A stretch of 64,000 bases of DNA from Christiangramia gaetbulicola (GCF_003054225.1 NZ_QBKQ01000001.1:62001-126000); one strand, 5' to 3'. Counted from the stretch's first letter, positions 25,700 through 34,126 are shown. A program made the numbers and translations. Notes: generated by a model not told the origin, from the sequence alone.

Positions 25700-26182
25700 A
25701 TGAAAAAGTTCGCAATTGAAATAAAGTGGGGTATTATCTTCAGCATAATCTCACTAGCATGGATGTTCCTTGAAAAAGGACTCGGCTGGCATGATGAAAA
25801 TATTGCGCAACATGCGATCTACACGAATTTCTTCGCAATCATTGCCATCGTCCTTTACATACTGGCTCTACTGGATAAAAGAAAGAGCTTTTATAACGCC
25901 TCCATGACCTGGAGTCAGGGATTTATATCTGGAATTGTAATTAGTGTCGTAGTAGCCATACTATCACCTATTGCTCAATATATAACCCATCAATTCATTA
26001 CGCCAGATTATTTTAATAATATCATTGAATACTCTGTGGAAAGTGGCGCCATGACGAGGGAAGCTGCAGAAGGGTATTTTAACCTTACTTCTTATATCAT
26101 TCAGTCTTTCTTTTTTGCTCTTGTTGTGGGAGTGGTTACCTCTGCGATAGTTGCTTATTTTGTGAAGACTAAAAAGGGGTAG
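25700..26182 (+). CDS. DUF4199 domain-containing membrane protein
   Basis: 160 residues with four hydrophobic segments at about 10-25, 40-60, 75-100 and 130-155. Pattern KKFAIEIKWGIIFSIISLAWMFLEK, then TWSQGFISGIVISVV and the middle loop with FFN-like YFNNIIEYSVESGAMTREAAEGYFN, is typical of DUF4199 in Bacteroidota. Function is unknown. It stands alone after a terminator, followed by a dispersed repeat. Confidence 0.85.
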   Translation: MKKFAIEIKWGIIFSIISLAWMFLEKGLGWHDENIAQHAIYTNFFAIIAIVLYILALLDKRKSFYNASMTWSQGFISGIVISVVVAILSPIAQYITHQFITPDYFNNIIEYSVESGAMTREAAEGYFNLTSYIIQSFFFALVVGVVTSAIVAYFVKTKKG

Positions 26183-26266
26183 CTAGAAATAATAAAAGAG
26201 GTTAAATTCAATAATCGTCCTTCGTGATATTTTGATATTTCGAAATATTCAACATCTCCAGTTTTT

Positions 26267-26293
26267 AGACCCTGAAATAAATTCAGGGTGACG
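26267..26293. repeat. 27-bp dispersed repeat, copy 2
   Basis: Identical over 27 bases to 14586-14612, including the CCCTGAAATAAATTCAGGG hairpin. Here it lies between convergent genes (stops at 26182 and 26316), where the hairpin could add to transcription termination. Confidence 0.85.
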
Positions 26294-26315
26294 ATAAAAT
26301 TATGATCAGGAAAGC

Positions 26316-26993
26316 TTAGATCTTCAACAACAAATTAGGATCGGGGCAGTTCTTTAAAAAAAGATCCAGGTCCTCTTTTTTTACCACACCTGGATAATCC
26401 CCGGTATAATCATGCATTTCTTCCATTATCTGGAAATGTAAATGCGGTGCGTAGTCTCCATTCTCATCAAAATCACCTAATTCAGCTATTTTTTCACCGG
26501 CCCTCACCTTATCTCCTATTCTTAAAGTCTCAAGTGATTTCCTGGAAAGATGCCCGTAAAGTGTATAGAATTTCCTGCCATTTGAAGAATGCTGCAAGAT
26601 GATCGTTGGGCCGTAATCTCCAAAATTGTCGTTATCCTTAAAACTATGGATCTCTCCGTCTAAAGGACTTATGATATCTGAAAAAGCCGGCACCCAGACA
26701 TCCAGCCCTATATGTATGTTCCGGTTTGCTGCAACATTATTAAAAAGTTCACTGCGGTTATACAAGGTCCTCAATTCGTTATAACCCCCATAAGCAGCTT
26801 TAGCCTTTCTGTTCCGTAGATATTCATCTATAAAAATGGAAAATGCTTCCGAAGAAGCAACTTCAAGTTTCAAAAGGTCAGGGTTATTAGCCGAAAGATC
26901 GATATACGCATAGTCCTTTTGCCTATAATCTCCTCCAATAACCGGAGTAAAACCGATCGTCAACCCATCTATAAATTCAGAAAAACCTTGCAT
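26316..26993 (-). CDS. M23 family (LytM-type) peptidase domain protein without signal peptide
   Basis: 225 residues with a LytM/peptidase M23 fold in the C-terminal half. The zinc site H94-x3-D98 (NIHIGLDVW) and the HxH pair H184/H186 (APHLHFQ) are intact, as is the catalytic-type H148 (YGHLS), so it should be an active metallopeptidase fold. The N-terminal ~90 residues are family-specific. No signal peptide or membrane segment is visible from ATG 26993, which is odd for a peptidoglycan hydrolase and suggests a cytoplasmic or non-classical location. Confidence 0.85.
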   Translation of the reverse strand: MQGFSEFIDGLTIGFTPVIGGDYRQKDYAYIDLSANNPDLLKLEVASSEAFSIFIDEYLRNRKAKAAYGGYNELRTLYNRSELFNNVAANRNIHIGLDVWVPAFSDIISPLDGEIHSFKDNDNFGDYGPTIILQHSSNGRKFYTLYGHLSRKSLETLRIGDKVRAGEKIAELGDFDENGDYAPHLHFQIMEEMHDYTGDYPGVVKKEDLDLFLKNCPDPNLLLKI

Positions 26994-27032
26994 AACATTC
27001 GACTTAAAATAGCCAAATGTAATGGCTAAGTT

Positions 27033-28427
27033 TTAATTTATCAATACATCACTGAAATTTGCCTTTATCGTGATATTAGAATTTCCTTCCCTGGATTTAT
27101 TATACCCATTAAGGATCTCGTTATCGTAAGACTTGGTGGATTTCAGTTTTAAACCTGAAGGGTGTTTGATTGAACTTTGCATCCCGTTAAAGGTAAAGTT
27201 AAAGGCAGTGTCTGGCACATTCAATTCAAGATCGCTGTTCTCCAGGCTGATATTTAAAGTCTCGAAACCTGCACCCAGGTCATTGATATCCAGTTTCCCG
27301 AAAGAGCCGGTTAAGACACCTGTTTTCTGAAGTTCATTGATCACCACGTCACTGGAATTGGAATCCAGCTTAATGCTCACCACTTTATCTAATCTACAAT
27401 TCTTTACGAATTCTGTAGAAAGCACTCCGTAATCCCAGTAAGCAACCTTCACCGGAGTATAAGCAGCCTTTATATTGGTTCCTTTCCCCGAGATTCGGTT
27501 AGCTGAAAGCCGACTGTGTGACAGATCGGCCTTCAGGTTTTTTATGTTACTTCCAAGTTTAAGTTCGCCATGGCGAACATTAAGTTCTAATTTAGCGTCT
27601 TTCGGAACTTTAAGTTTGATGGTCTTTTTGGACTTTACTCCTTTTCCATCTTCCAGAATAAAGACCTTGCTTCCGCCATTTTCCATTTGAGCCTCAAACT
27701 GTTTCCCGAATTCTTCTCCCCAGGCTTCCATTTTCTTTCCGAATTCTTCTCCCCAGGCTTCCATATCTTTTTCAAAATCCTTACCCCAGGCTTCCATTTT
27801 TACTTCATATTCTTTCTCGAATTTTTCAGAATTCTTCTCTACATTTTTAGCCCATTTTTCCATTTTCACTTCATACTCCTTACCAAATTTCTTTTCAAAA
27901 TCGGCTTCCCACTTTTCAAGGTATTTATCTCCGTCTTTTTTATAAGCCTCATAGTCGAATTTCATACCCTTCATATCTTCTGCAAATCCAGGTGGAAGCG
28001 GGTTTTCAGCAATATTGTTCAAAATAGGGCCTACGAGATCTGTCATAAGTGGTTCCAGCAAGGCCGGCAATTCTGACAGTGATCCTTCTAATGCGGCCAT
28101 ATCTATGTCAAGATCCATTTTCATACTACTTGATCCCCCAGATTCAATTTCCACCCTGCCATTCGTTGCAGATGTTTCAAGTTTCCAGGAATCCAGTAAT
28201 TTTTTGGTCATTTCCTTATCACCGGTATCTCCTTCAAGATAAGCCTCGATTTGTACCTCGTTCCTGTCCCAGTTTTCGATGATGATATTGGTGTGACGGG
28301 AATCGAGTTCTACATTCACATCTGGAGAGGTTTTATAGGTCTTGCTCAGTTTTTTGGTTTGAGCAAAACTCCCCGCAGTGATAAAAAGCAGTGATAAGAT
28401 CACGTATTTAAGCTTGATAGTTCTCAT
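27033..28427 (-). CDS. Secreted/envelope protein with charged repeats and DUF4097-like beta domain (ECF operon)
   Basis: 464 residues from ATG 28427, with a signal peptide (KYVILSLLFITAGSFAQ). N-terminal part after the signal has YKTSPDVNVELDSRHTNIIIENWDRNEVQIEAYL, typical of DUF4097-like adhesin repeats. Residues ~150-255 are a highly charged helical stretch with ~10-11-residue repeats (MEAWGEEFGK, MEAWGKDFEK, MEKWAKNVEK). The C-terminal ~200 residues return to beta-helix-like repeats. It overlaps the upstream membrane partner gene by 20 bases. Probably an envelope protein regulated by the second ECF module; exact function unknown. An in-frame ATG at 28451 would add 8 residues. Confidence 0.65.
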   Translation of the reverse strand: MRTIKLKYVILSLLFITAGSFAQTKKLSKTYKTSPDVNVELDSRHTNIIIENWDRNEVQIEAYLEGDTGDKEMTKKLLDSWKLETSATNGRVEIESGGSSSMKMDLDIDMAALEGSLSELPALLEPLMTDLVGPILNNIAENPLPPGFAEDMKGMKFDYEAYKKDGDKYLEKWEADFEKKFGKEYEVKMEKWAKNVEKNSEKFEKEYEVKMEAWGKDFEKDMEAWGEEFGKKMEAWGEEFGKQFEAQMENGGSKVFILEDGKGVKSKKTIKLKVPKDAKLELNVRHGELKLGSNIKNLKADLSHSRLSANRISGKGTNIKAAYTPVKVAYWDYGVLSTEFVKNCRLDKVVSIKLDSNSSDVVINELQKTGVLTGSFGKLDINDLGAGFETLNISLENSDLELNVPDTAFNFTFNGMQSSIKHPSGLKLKSTKSYDNEILNGYNKSREGNSNITIKANFSDVLIN

Positions 28428-29022
28428 ATCTGTTGTCTTTTGATTGTTCAATTTCGTTTAACTTTGTTTTCAATTTTTTGAGGAGATCCAGTCTCAGCTG
28501 TAAGTTCGCGATCATAGCTTCAACAGTTTCCTCGTTTAAACCGGTTTCCTGAATTTCAGCATTTAGTGCTATATATTCTTCATTCAGGGTTTCCAGTTTC
28601 TTCATAAATGCATCTATAAGTTCTTTGTTATCTGGGGTCATTTCCAGTTTAGCAAGCTGAATGTTCACGCTTGCCATATAATAATCTTCTATCTTTTTAA
28701 ATTCTGGCGAGACATCGCTCAACCTGTACTCTGTAGTAGGAACCTCTTTCTCCTCTTTCTGCTCTTCAACCGGAGTATCTACTACCTGATTATTATTCTG
28801 AACAGGATTCTGAGTGTCATTGAAAAAGAAGAAGGCTCCAATTCCCAAAGCAACTACCATTACCGCAGCGATCTGAAGAAAGCTACTGAAGTTGCTCTTC
28901 TTTTTCTGAACCGGCAGTGCTTCATCAAGCCTGGCTTCAAACCTGCTCTGATGCCCCTTGCTCAGCTTTTCTTTTCCTACATGCTCCTCGTTTCGAAACA
29001 TTTCTCTAATATCCTGTCCCAT
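28408..29022 (-). CDS. Membrane protein partner of ECF sigma factor (putative anti-sigma factor)
   Basis: 204 residues. Cytoplasmic N-terminus (~45 aa, with FEARLDEALPVQKKK), one membrane helix (FLQIAAVMVVALGIGAFFFF), then an Asn/Glu-rich linker and a periplasmic helical domain rich in leucine and glutamate (about 95-204). The single-pass topology and the 17-base overlap with the sigma gene point to an anti-sigma role. No zinc-binding motif is present. A periplasmic coiled-coil sensor is a reasonable inference. Confidence 0.6.
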   Translation of the reverse strand: MGQDIREMFRNEEHVGKEKLSKGHQSRFEARLDEALPVQKKKSNFSSFLQIAAVMVVALGIGAFFFFNDTQNPVQNNNQVVDTPVEEQKEEKEVPTTEYRLSDVSPEFKKIEDYYMASVNIQLAKLEMTPDNKELIDAFMKKLETLNEEYIALNAEIQETGLNEETVEAMIANLQLRLDLLKKLKTKLNEIEQSKDNRYENYQA

Positions 29023-29551
29023 TACTTAATGTTTTAAGTTCTTCCTGTAATTTCTTCTTTCCTCTATGCACCAGGGTGCGTGAAGCAACCTGGGTAATAT
29101 TCAAAATTTCACTTATCTCTTCATGATCATACCCCTCTACGAGATACAGCATTAAAGGATATTTATACTTTTCAGGCAGATTTTCCATTTTCTGTTTTAC
29201 TTCTTCAATTCCAATTCCATCCTCAACCTGCCAGTTGTTCTCCTCCTCTACGGTTCCGAGCGTCTGTTCATTGATCGCAACCAGTTCCAGTTTTTTAGCT
29301 TTAAGCTTGTCTAAACATTTATTGATGACGATTCTTTTTAACCAGGCCCCAAAGGTGACCTCTCCGTTAAACTGATGTAATTTTGAAAAGGCTTTTATAA
29401 AAGCTTCCTGCATGGCGTCCTCTGCTTCCATCGAATCTTTCATGAATCTCAAGGCCACATAATACATCCCGTCATAATATTTGTTGTACAGCTTGAGTTG
29501 AGCCCTCCGACTGTTCTGCTTACAAGCCTCTATTAGCTTATGCTGTATCAA
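29006..29551 (-). CDS. ECF-family RNA polymerase sigma factor (module 2)
   Basis: 181 residues; region 2 contains MYYVALRFMKDSMEAEDAMQEAFIKAF and FGAWLKRIVINKCLDKLK, and region 4 contains GYDHEEISEILNITQVASRTLVHRGKKKL. First gene of a three-gene unit with a membrane partner and the repeat-containing envelope protein. A TGCAAC-N16-CGTC sequence lies 36-61 bases upstream, similar to the promoters of module 1, suggesting autoregulation. It is clearly a different ECF subgroup from the module 1 factor. Confidence 0.93.
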   Translation of the reverse strand: MIQHKLIEACKQNSRRAQLKLYNKYYDGMYYVALRFMKDSMEAEDAMQEAFIKAFSKLHQFNGEVTFGAWLKRIVINKCLDKLKAKKLELVAINEQTLGTVEEENNWQVEDGIGIEEVKQKMENLPEKYKYPLMLYLVEGYDHEEISEILNITQVASRTLVHRGKKKLQEELKTLSNGTGY

Positions 29552-29586
29552 TTTAATTTGTTTTTGATGGGTTAGTTCACTTTAAA

Positions 29587-29612
29587 GACGAGACAAAAAA
29601 TCCCGCGTTGCA
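29587..29612 (-). promoter_or_regulatory. ECF-type promoter-like sequence for module 2
   Basis: On the minus strand TGCAAC (29612-29607), 16 bases, then CGTC (29590-29587); the sigma start is at 29551. Similar architecture to the TGTAAC-N17-CGTC pair at 25105 and 25162. Confidence 0.6.
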
Positions 29613-29724
29613 AAAATTCCGAAAAAAATTTCAAATTTGTATCATCTTCCCGTAATTAGAGACAATATTCGGATATTGAAATCGTTATGGCCGAATTTTT
29701 GAAAAGCTATTTTAAAAGAATGCT

Positions 29725-30315
29725 ATGAACAGCACTACAAAGCAAATACTGAAGATTGGCGGGATTATCCTGGGACTAGGGCTTATTCTCGTAGTTATCC
29801 TAAGATATACCACCAAAGCACATAGCCCTGAAGATACCATTACCTATAAGCAAGATGGGTTGGAGCTGAATGTATTTTATAACCGTCCCTATAAAAAGGA
29901 CAGGGAAATATTCGGGAATCTTGTTCCCTACAACGAGGTTTGGAGAACCGGCGCAAACGAAGCGACTACTTTTGAAACAAACCAGGATATCCTGGTAGAT
30001 GGAAGTTTATTGAAGGCTGGCAAATATACGCTCTGGACCATTCCCATGGAAAATAGCTGGAAGGTCATGTTCAATTCAAAAATGTATCCCTGGGGTATTA
30101 ACCTGGATGAGGAAGCTTATAGAGATCCCAGGTTTGACTCGCTGGTACTGGAAAGACCAGTAGAAAAGACTGATAATAACCTGGAACAATTCACTATATC
30201 TTTTGAAAGATCTGGCGAATTTGTAAATATGATATTGGCCTGGGATGATACCAGTGTGAATGTGCCTATAAAACAAGAAGAGCCGCTAATTAGCGACTCT
30301 TCAGATAAATCTTGA
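29725..30315 (+). CDS. DUF2911 domain-containing protein
   Basis: 196 residues with an N-terminal membrane anchor or uncleaved signal (ILKIGGIILGLGLILVVIL). The DUF2911 core has LELNVFYNRPYKKDREIFGNLVPYNEVWRTGANEATTFET, then LKAGKYTLWTIP and WKVMFN. Family function is unknown. It has a short in-frame-unrelated 13-codon ORF just upstream whose TGA overlaps the ATG. The last codons form a 26-base near-palindrome. Confidence 0.88.
   Translation: MNSTTKQILKIGGIILGLGLILVVILRYTTKAHSPEDTITYKQDGLELNVFYNRPYKKDREIFGNLVPYNEVWRTGANEATTFETNQDILVDGSLLKAGKYTLWTIPMENSWKVMFNSKMYPWGINLDEEAYRDPRFDSLVLERPVEKTDNNLEQFTISFERSGEFVNMILAWDDTSVNVPIKQEEPLISDSSDKS
30277..30302. other. Near-perfect 26-bp palindrome in the DUF2911 3' end
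   Basis: GAAGAG and GCTAATTAGC centred words give a 26-base inverted repeat with one mismatched pair (283 vs 296), covering the last codons before the stop at 30313-30315. It lies between convergent genes and could act as a terminator hairpin, but there is no clear T-run on either side. Confidence 0.5.
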
Positions 30316-30324
30316 AATTAAGAG

Positions 30325-30750
30325 CTATTCGTCCAGAAGTAAATTCAATGTTACATCGATATTATCTCTTGTAGCTCTGGAATAAGGACAGATTTCGTGG
30401 GCTTCATTTACCAGTTTTTCACCTGTTTCCACATCTACATCAGGAATATAAGAATCAAGAGTTACAGAAAGCTGTAAGTTCCCAGATTCGGTTTGACCCA
30501 ACTTAACTACAGCAGTTACACTATAATCGCCCAGATCTACTTTATGTTTTTTAGCAACAACTTCTAAAGCGCTACCATAACAAGAAGAGTATCCTGCTGC
30601 AAAAAGTTGTTCGGGATTGGAATAGTCTCCACCTTCACCGCCCATACTCTTAGGCATTTTAAGTTCCATATCCAGAATACCATCTTCGCTACGGGTATGA
30701 CCATTACGCCCACCATACGTAGTTACTTTAGTTTTATACAAATTCTTCAT
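30325..30750 (-). CDS. ohr: Ohr/OsmC family organic hydroperoxide resistance protein
   Basis: Thiol peroxidase reducing organic hydroperoxides. 141 residues from ATG 30750; an upstream ATG at 30798 would add 16 non-conserved residues. The two catalytic cysteines C57 (YSSCYGS) and C121 (EICPYS) are present, along with conserved Glu in NPEQLFAAGY and an Arg in GGRNGH. Length and the YGGRNGHTRSEDG motif assign it to Ohr rather than OsmC. No OhrR regulator is adjacent. Confidence 0.93.
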   Translation of the reverse strand: MKNLYKTKVTTYGGRNGHTRSEDGILDMELKMPKSMGGEGGDYSNPEQLFAAGYSSCYGSALEVVAKKHKVDLGDYSVTAVVKLGQTESGNLQLSVTLDSYIPDVDVETGEKLVNEAHEICPYSRATRDNIDVTLNLLLDE

Positions 30751-30853
30751 TGCGTGAAATAATTTAAGTAATTTAGTTTTCTTCAATATAACAAGCATTT
30801 AATGATGCCTGAAACACGAATTCATAAATTTGTCATAAATATTCCGCCTTATT

Positions 30854-31930
30854 TTGAGTGAAGAACAGCAAAAATCGGCTTTAAGCGAGTCTCAAAGCAA
30901 ACCTGCCTCCGGAAATATCAGTGCAGAATCGGCTAAAAAGATCAGGGATTTCAGGAAAAATAAATTCTCTGAAAAAGAGCTATTGAAGGATCTGCTGAAA
31001 GGAAATAAAACTGCCCTGGGAAGGGCAATTACCCTGATCGAAAGCAATCAGAAAACCCATCAAAAACAGGCTGAATTTATTATTGAAGGAGCCTTACCTC
31101 ATGCCCATAAATCTATAAGAATCGGCATCACGGGAGTTCCCGGGGTTGGTAAAAGCACTTTTATAGAAAGTTTTGGTTCTCACCTGATAGACCTGGGAAA
31201 GAAAGTAGCCGTTCTGGCAGTAGACCCCAGCAGCTCAGTATCACATGGAAGTATTCTCGGAGATAAGACCCGTATGGAAAACCTGGTTACCAAACCAAAT
31301 GCATTCATAAGGCCTTCTCCTAGCGGTGAATCTCTAGGTGGCGTAGCCAGAAAAACCAGGGAAAGCATATTATTATGTGAAGCAGCAGGCTTTGATGTTA
31401 TCCTGATCGAAACTGTTGGTGTGGGACAAAGCGAAACCACTGTGCACAGCATGACAGATTTCTTCCTCTTATTAAAACTTGCTGGGGCCGGGGACGAATT
31501 ACAGGGTATAAAGCGCGGAATCGTGGAAATGGCAGATGCTATCGTGATCAATAAGGCTGATGGAGAAAATCAAAAGGCCGCCCGGGATGCAAAACTGGAG
31601 TTTAAAAGGGCTCTGCACCTATACCCTCCTAAAGAAAGTGAATGGAAAGCAGATGTGAAATTATGCAGCGCGTTGTATAACGAAGGTGTTTCAGATATCT
31701 GGGAGATGATCACAGAATTCAAGTCTAAGGTTGATGAAAACGGTTATTTCCAGCATAACAGGCTAGAACAAAATAAATTCTGGCTATTTCAGACTGTAAA
31801 CGATTATCTAAAGAGCAGGTTCTATGAAGATCCAAAGATCAAAACCGCGCTTAAAGAACAGCTGGAACTAATAGAAAATAATAAAACAACCGCTTTTGCT
31901 GCCGCAAAACATTTGCTAAGCCTAGCTTAG
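30854..31930 (+). CDS. meaB: MeaB/ArgK family mutase-chaperone GTPase
   Basis: G3E-family GTPase that gates cofactor loading and protects B12-dependent acyl-CoA mutases. Walker A GVPGVGKS at 94-101, VDPSSSVSHGSILGDKTRM and the ETVGVGQSE switch segment, and NKADGENQ are typical. 358 residues. Start is TTG at 30854, directly ahead of the coding start, as there is no nearby in-frame ATG; a TAAATTTG -7 box lies at 30825-30832. It presumably serves a methylmalonyl-CoA mutase encoded elsewhere, since IcmF in this window already contains its own G domain. It overlaps the convergent PAP2 gene by 9 bases. Confidence 0.92.
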   Translation: MSEEQQKSALSESQSKPASGNISAESAKKIRDFRKNKFSEKELLKDLLKGNKTALGRAITLIESNQKTHQKQAEFIIEGALPHAHKSIRIGITGVPGVGKSTFIESFGSHLIDLGKKVAVLAVDPSSSVSHGSILGDKTRMENLVTKPNAFIRPSPSGESLGGVARKTRESILLCEAAGFDVILIETVGVGQSETTVHSMTDFFLLLKLAGAGDELQGIKRGIVEMADAIVINKADGENQKAARDAKLEFKRALHLYPPKESEWKADVKLCSALYNEGVSDIWEMITEFKSKVDENGYFQHNRLEQNKFWLFQTVNDYLKSRFYEDPKIKTALKEQLELIENNKTTAFAAAKHLLSLA

Positions 31931-32497
31931 ATCTTTTTTCAGAATTTTCGCAGTGAGTAATTTTCTAAGCTGATGGAATAGATATCCAAAAACAGCTCCA
32001 ATGAACATCCCGGTAATCACATCTCCTGGATAATGCACTCCCAGGTATATCCTACTATAAGAAACCACGACAGCCCAAATAAGAAGAAATACGAATAATT
32101 TGGGATAATGCTTTTTGAACAGCAGGCTTAAAAAAACTGCAACCCCGGTAGAATTGGCTGAGTGTGCCGAAAAATATCCAAACCTACCACATCTTTCCGC
32201 GACAAAACGAGTGTATTCCATAACCCCTTCCTGCCTACAGGGACGAGGTCTTTCAAATCCATGTTTAAAAAGATTGGCCAATTGATCTGTAGCTGTGATC
32301 AACAAGGTTACCACAACCATTGTAATAAGAGTAGCTTGCCAGCCAAATTTTCTAAAGATGAGATACAGGAGAAGGGCGTAAAGAGGAATTGCCATCCATT
32401 TATCACTAATGGCGATCCACATCCAGTCCCATTGCTCTGAACCAAGATTATTCAGATACAAAAAAAGCTCTCTGTCTAATTCGGCTAATCTCTCCAT
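31922..32497 (-). CDS. PAP2 superfamily phosphatase
   Basis: Membrane phosphatase of the PAP2 (acid phosphatase/undecaprenyl-pyrophosphatase-like) family. 191 residues, about five hydrophobic segments. Motif 1 HGFERPRPC is preceded by K; motif 2 is SAHSANSTG, with catalytic-type His; motif 3 is SRIYLGVHYPGD, giving Arg, His and Asp. The substrate may be undecaprenyl diphosphate or a lipid phosphate, not determinable here. It follows the small acidic protein gene with no intergenic bases (32497/32498). Confidence 0.9.
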   Translation of the reverse strand: MERLAELDRELFLYLNNLGSEQWDWMWIAISDKWMAIPLYALLLYLIFRKFGWQATLITMVVVTLLITATDQLANLFKHGFERPRPCRQEGVMEYTRFVAERCGRFGYFSAHSANSTGVAVFLSLLFKKHYPKLFVFLLIWAVVVSYSRIYLGVHYPGDVITGMFIGAVFGYLFHQLRKLLTAKILKKDLS

Positions 32498-32728
32498 TTA
32501 GTCTTCTTCGTATCTGTTCACTTCACGATCGTAGAATTCATTCGCCTGGGTGATCAAACCTTCAGCTTCGCTGGAAAGTTCCTTTTCGTCATCCTTATCG
32601 AAATCTTCCAGCCATTCCACTTCATCATCCTTAAGATCGATAATGAAACGAGGAAATTCTGTATGGATCACGTAAATAGATTCGGGAAAATCGGTATTAT
32701 CACCTAGTATAAATTTTGGAAGTTCCAT
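32498..32728 (-). CDS. Small acidic conserved protein
   Basis: 76 residues, strongly acidic (DLKDDEVEWLEDFDKDDEKELSSEAEG). No signal peptide or membrane segment. No family with a known function is recognised, though I recall similar short proteins in flavobacteria. It is sandwiched between MATE (10-base gap) and PAP2 genes in one leftward unit, so it is probably expressed with them. Confidence 0.75.
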   Translation of the reverse strand: MELPKFILGDNTDFPESIYVIHTEFPRFIIDLKDDEVEWLEDFDKDDEKELSSEAEGLITQANEFYDREVNRYEED

Positions 32729-32738
32729 ATATTTTGAA

Positions 32739-34100
32739 TTATGCTATTAAAGTTTCTTTTGTTCGAATTAATTTTCTGCTTAAATAATTAAAGCGGAAAT
32801 ATAGTAATAATGCAGAGGATGTCAATCCCGCAAGCAATCCAAGCCAGATTCCCATACTGCCTAACTGCTCTTCCTGCCCGAAATAAAAACTGACCGGAAA
32901 GCCTATCACCCAATAGGAAATAAAACAGATGACCGTTGGAATTTTCACATCCTGAAGTCCCCTCAAAGCACCAAGTATGACTACCTGTACACCATCACTC
33001 AACTGGAATAATGCCGCAATTATAAGTAATTGTGCGGCCAGGGTAATAACCTCAACATTATCTATATAAAATACGGGAAGTATATCCTTTAGCAGTATAA
33101 ATAAAAGCGCAAATACCGCTTCTATAAGAAAGACCAGCAGGAATATGGAATATCCAATTCGTCTTAATTCCCGGTATTGTTTTAGTCCAACCTGGTTACC
33201 TACTCTAATAGTGGCTGTAACTCCAAGTCCCACCGCGATCATAAAGGTCATGGAAGCGAGATTCAGAGCGATCTGGTTCGCCGCCTGCGGATTGGTACCG
33301 AGGTTACCCGCAAGAAAAATGGTTCCTGTAAATATCGCCACTTCAAACAGCATTTGTAAGGCCGTTGGAAAACCAAGGGAAAGTATTTTCTTGAAAATAG
33401 ACCAATTGATCATTTCCTTTTTGGACCACTTGAAATATTCAATAAATTTTGATTTTCTCCTAAGGATCTCCCAAACGAACCAAAGCATAAAGAACCTGGA
33501 AATAAGAGTTCCCCAGGCCGCTCCTTCTAGTTCAAGTCTTGGAAATATCCAGATACCGTAGATCAATAAATAATTGAAAACCACGTTCACGATATTTGCC
33601 AGAAGTGTAGCATACATCGCATACCTGGTTTGGGATAAGCCATCTGCAAATTGTTTGAATGCCTGGAAAGCCATTAACGGCAACATAGAGAGAGCTACTA
33701 TATTGAGGTAAGGAATAGCCAGTTCCACTACTTCTGCCGGCTGATCCAAATAATAGAGAACCGGTTTGGCGACCAATAACAATAGGAATAATAGCAACCC
33801 ATTGATGGTACTCAGGATAAGACCATGATGAAAATAGCTTCTACCACCTTCAAGATCATCGGCCCCATCAGCTTCAGCAATTAAAGGAGTGATAGCGAAG
33901 GAAAAACCGATACCCATAGACATCGCGATAAACACGAGAGCATTTCCTAAAGAAACGGCTGCCAGCGGCGCTGCCCCCAATCTCCCGATCATTAGATTAT
34001 CTACCAGGCCTACCATGACATGGCCCAACTGACCGAGCATCACAGGGTATGCTATCTTAAGATTTTTTCCGAATTCTTTGGTATAGGCCGAAAGCTGCAA
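32739..34100 (-). CDS. MATE family multidrug efflux transporter
   Basis: 453 residues with 12 hydrophobic segments in two related halves, as in NorM-type Na+/H+-coupled exporters. Characteristic segments are PVMLGQLGHVMVGLVDNLMIGRLG at the N-terminus, ISRFFMLWFVWEIL at the middle, and the repeated PTALQMLFEVAIFTG. Start is TTG at 34100 because the conserved first helix begins only ~15 residues later and no ATG precedes it. A TACCTTTG -7 box is at 34119-34126. First gene of a unit with the acidic protein and PAP2. Confidence 0.92.
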   Translation of the reverse strand: MQLSAYTKEFGKNLKIAYPVMLGQLGHVMVGLVDNLMIGRLGAAPLAAVSLGNALVFIAMSMGIGFSFAITPLIAEADGADDLEGGRSYFHHGLILSTINGLLLFLLLLVAKPVLYYLDQPAEVVELAIPYLNIVALSMLPLMAFQAFKQFADGLSQTRYAMYATLLANIVNVVFNYLLIYGIWIFPRLELEGAAWGTLISRFFMLWFVWEILRRKSKFIEYFKWSKKEMINWSIFKKILSLGFPTALQMLFEVAIFTGTIFLAGNLGTNPQAANQIALNLASMTFMIAVGLGVTATIRVGNQVGLKQYRELRRIGYSIFLLVFLIEAVFALLFILLKDILPVFYIDNVEVITLAAQLLIIAALFQLSDGVQVVILGALRGLQDVKIPTVICFISYWVIGFPVSFYFGQEEQLGSMGIWLGLLAGLTSSALLLYFRFNYLSRKLIRTKETLIA

Positions 34101-34118
34101 AACTAATTTTTAAGTCTG

Positions 34119-34126
34119 CAAAGGTA
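34119..34126 (-). promoter_or_regulatory. -7 element (TACCTTTG) before MATE gene
   Basis: On the minus strand TACCTTTG fits TAnnTTTG exactly, with the start codon 19 bases downstream. No convincing -33 box at the usual spacing. Confidence 0.45.

Noticed and set aside
29686-29727. 13-codon ORF before the DUF2911 gene, possible leader peptide
   Set aside because: Its stop overlaps the next ATG, but there is no hairpin or codon pattern to support attenuation; likely chance.
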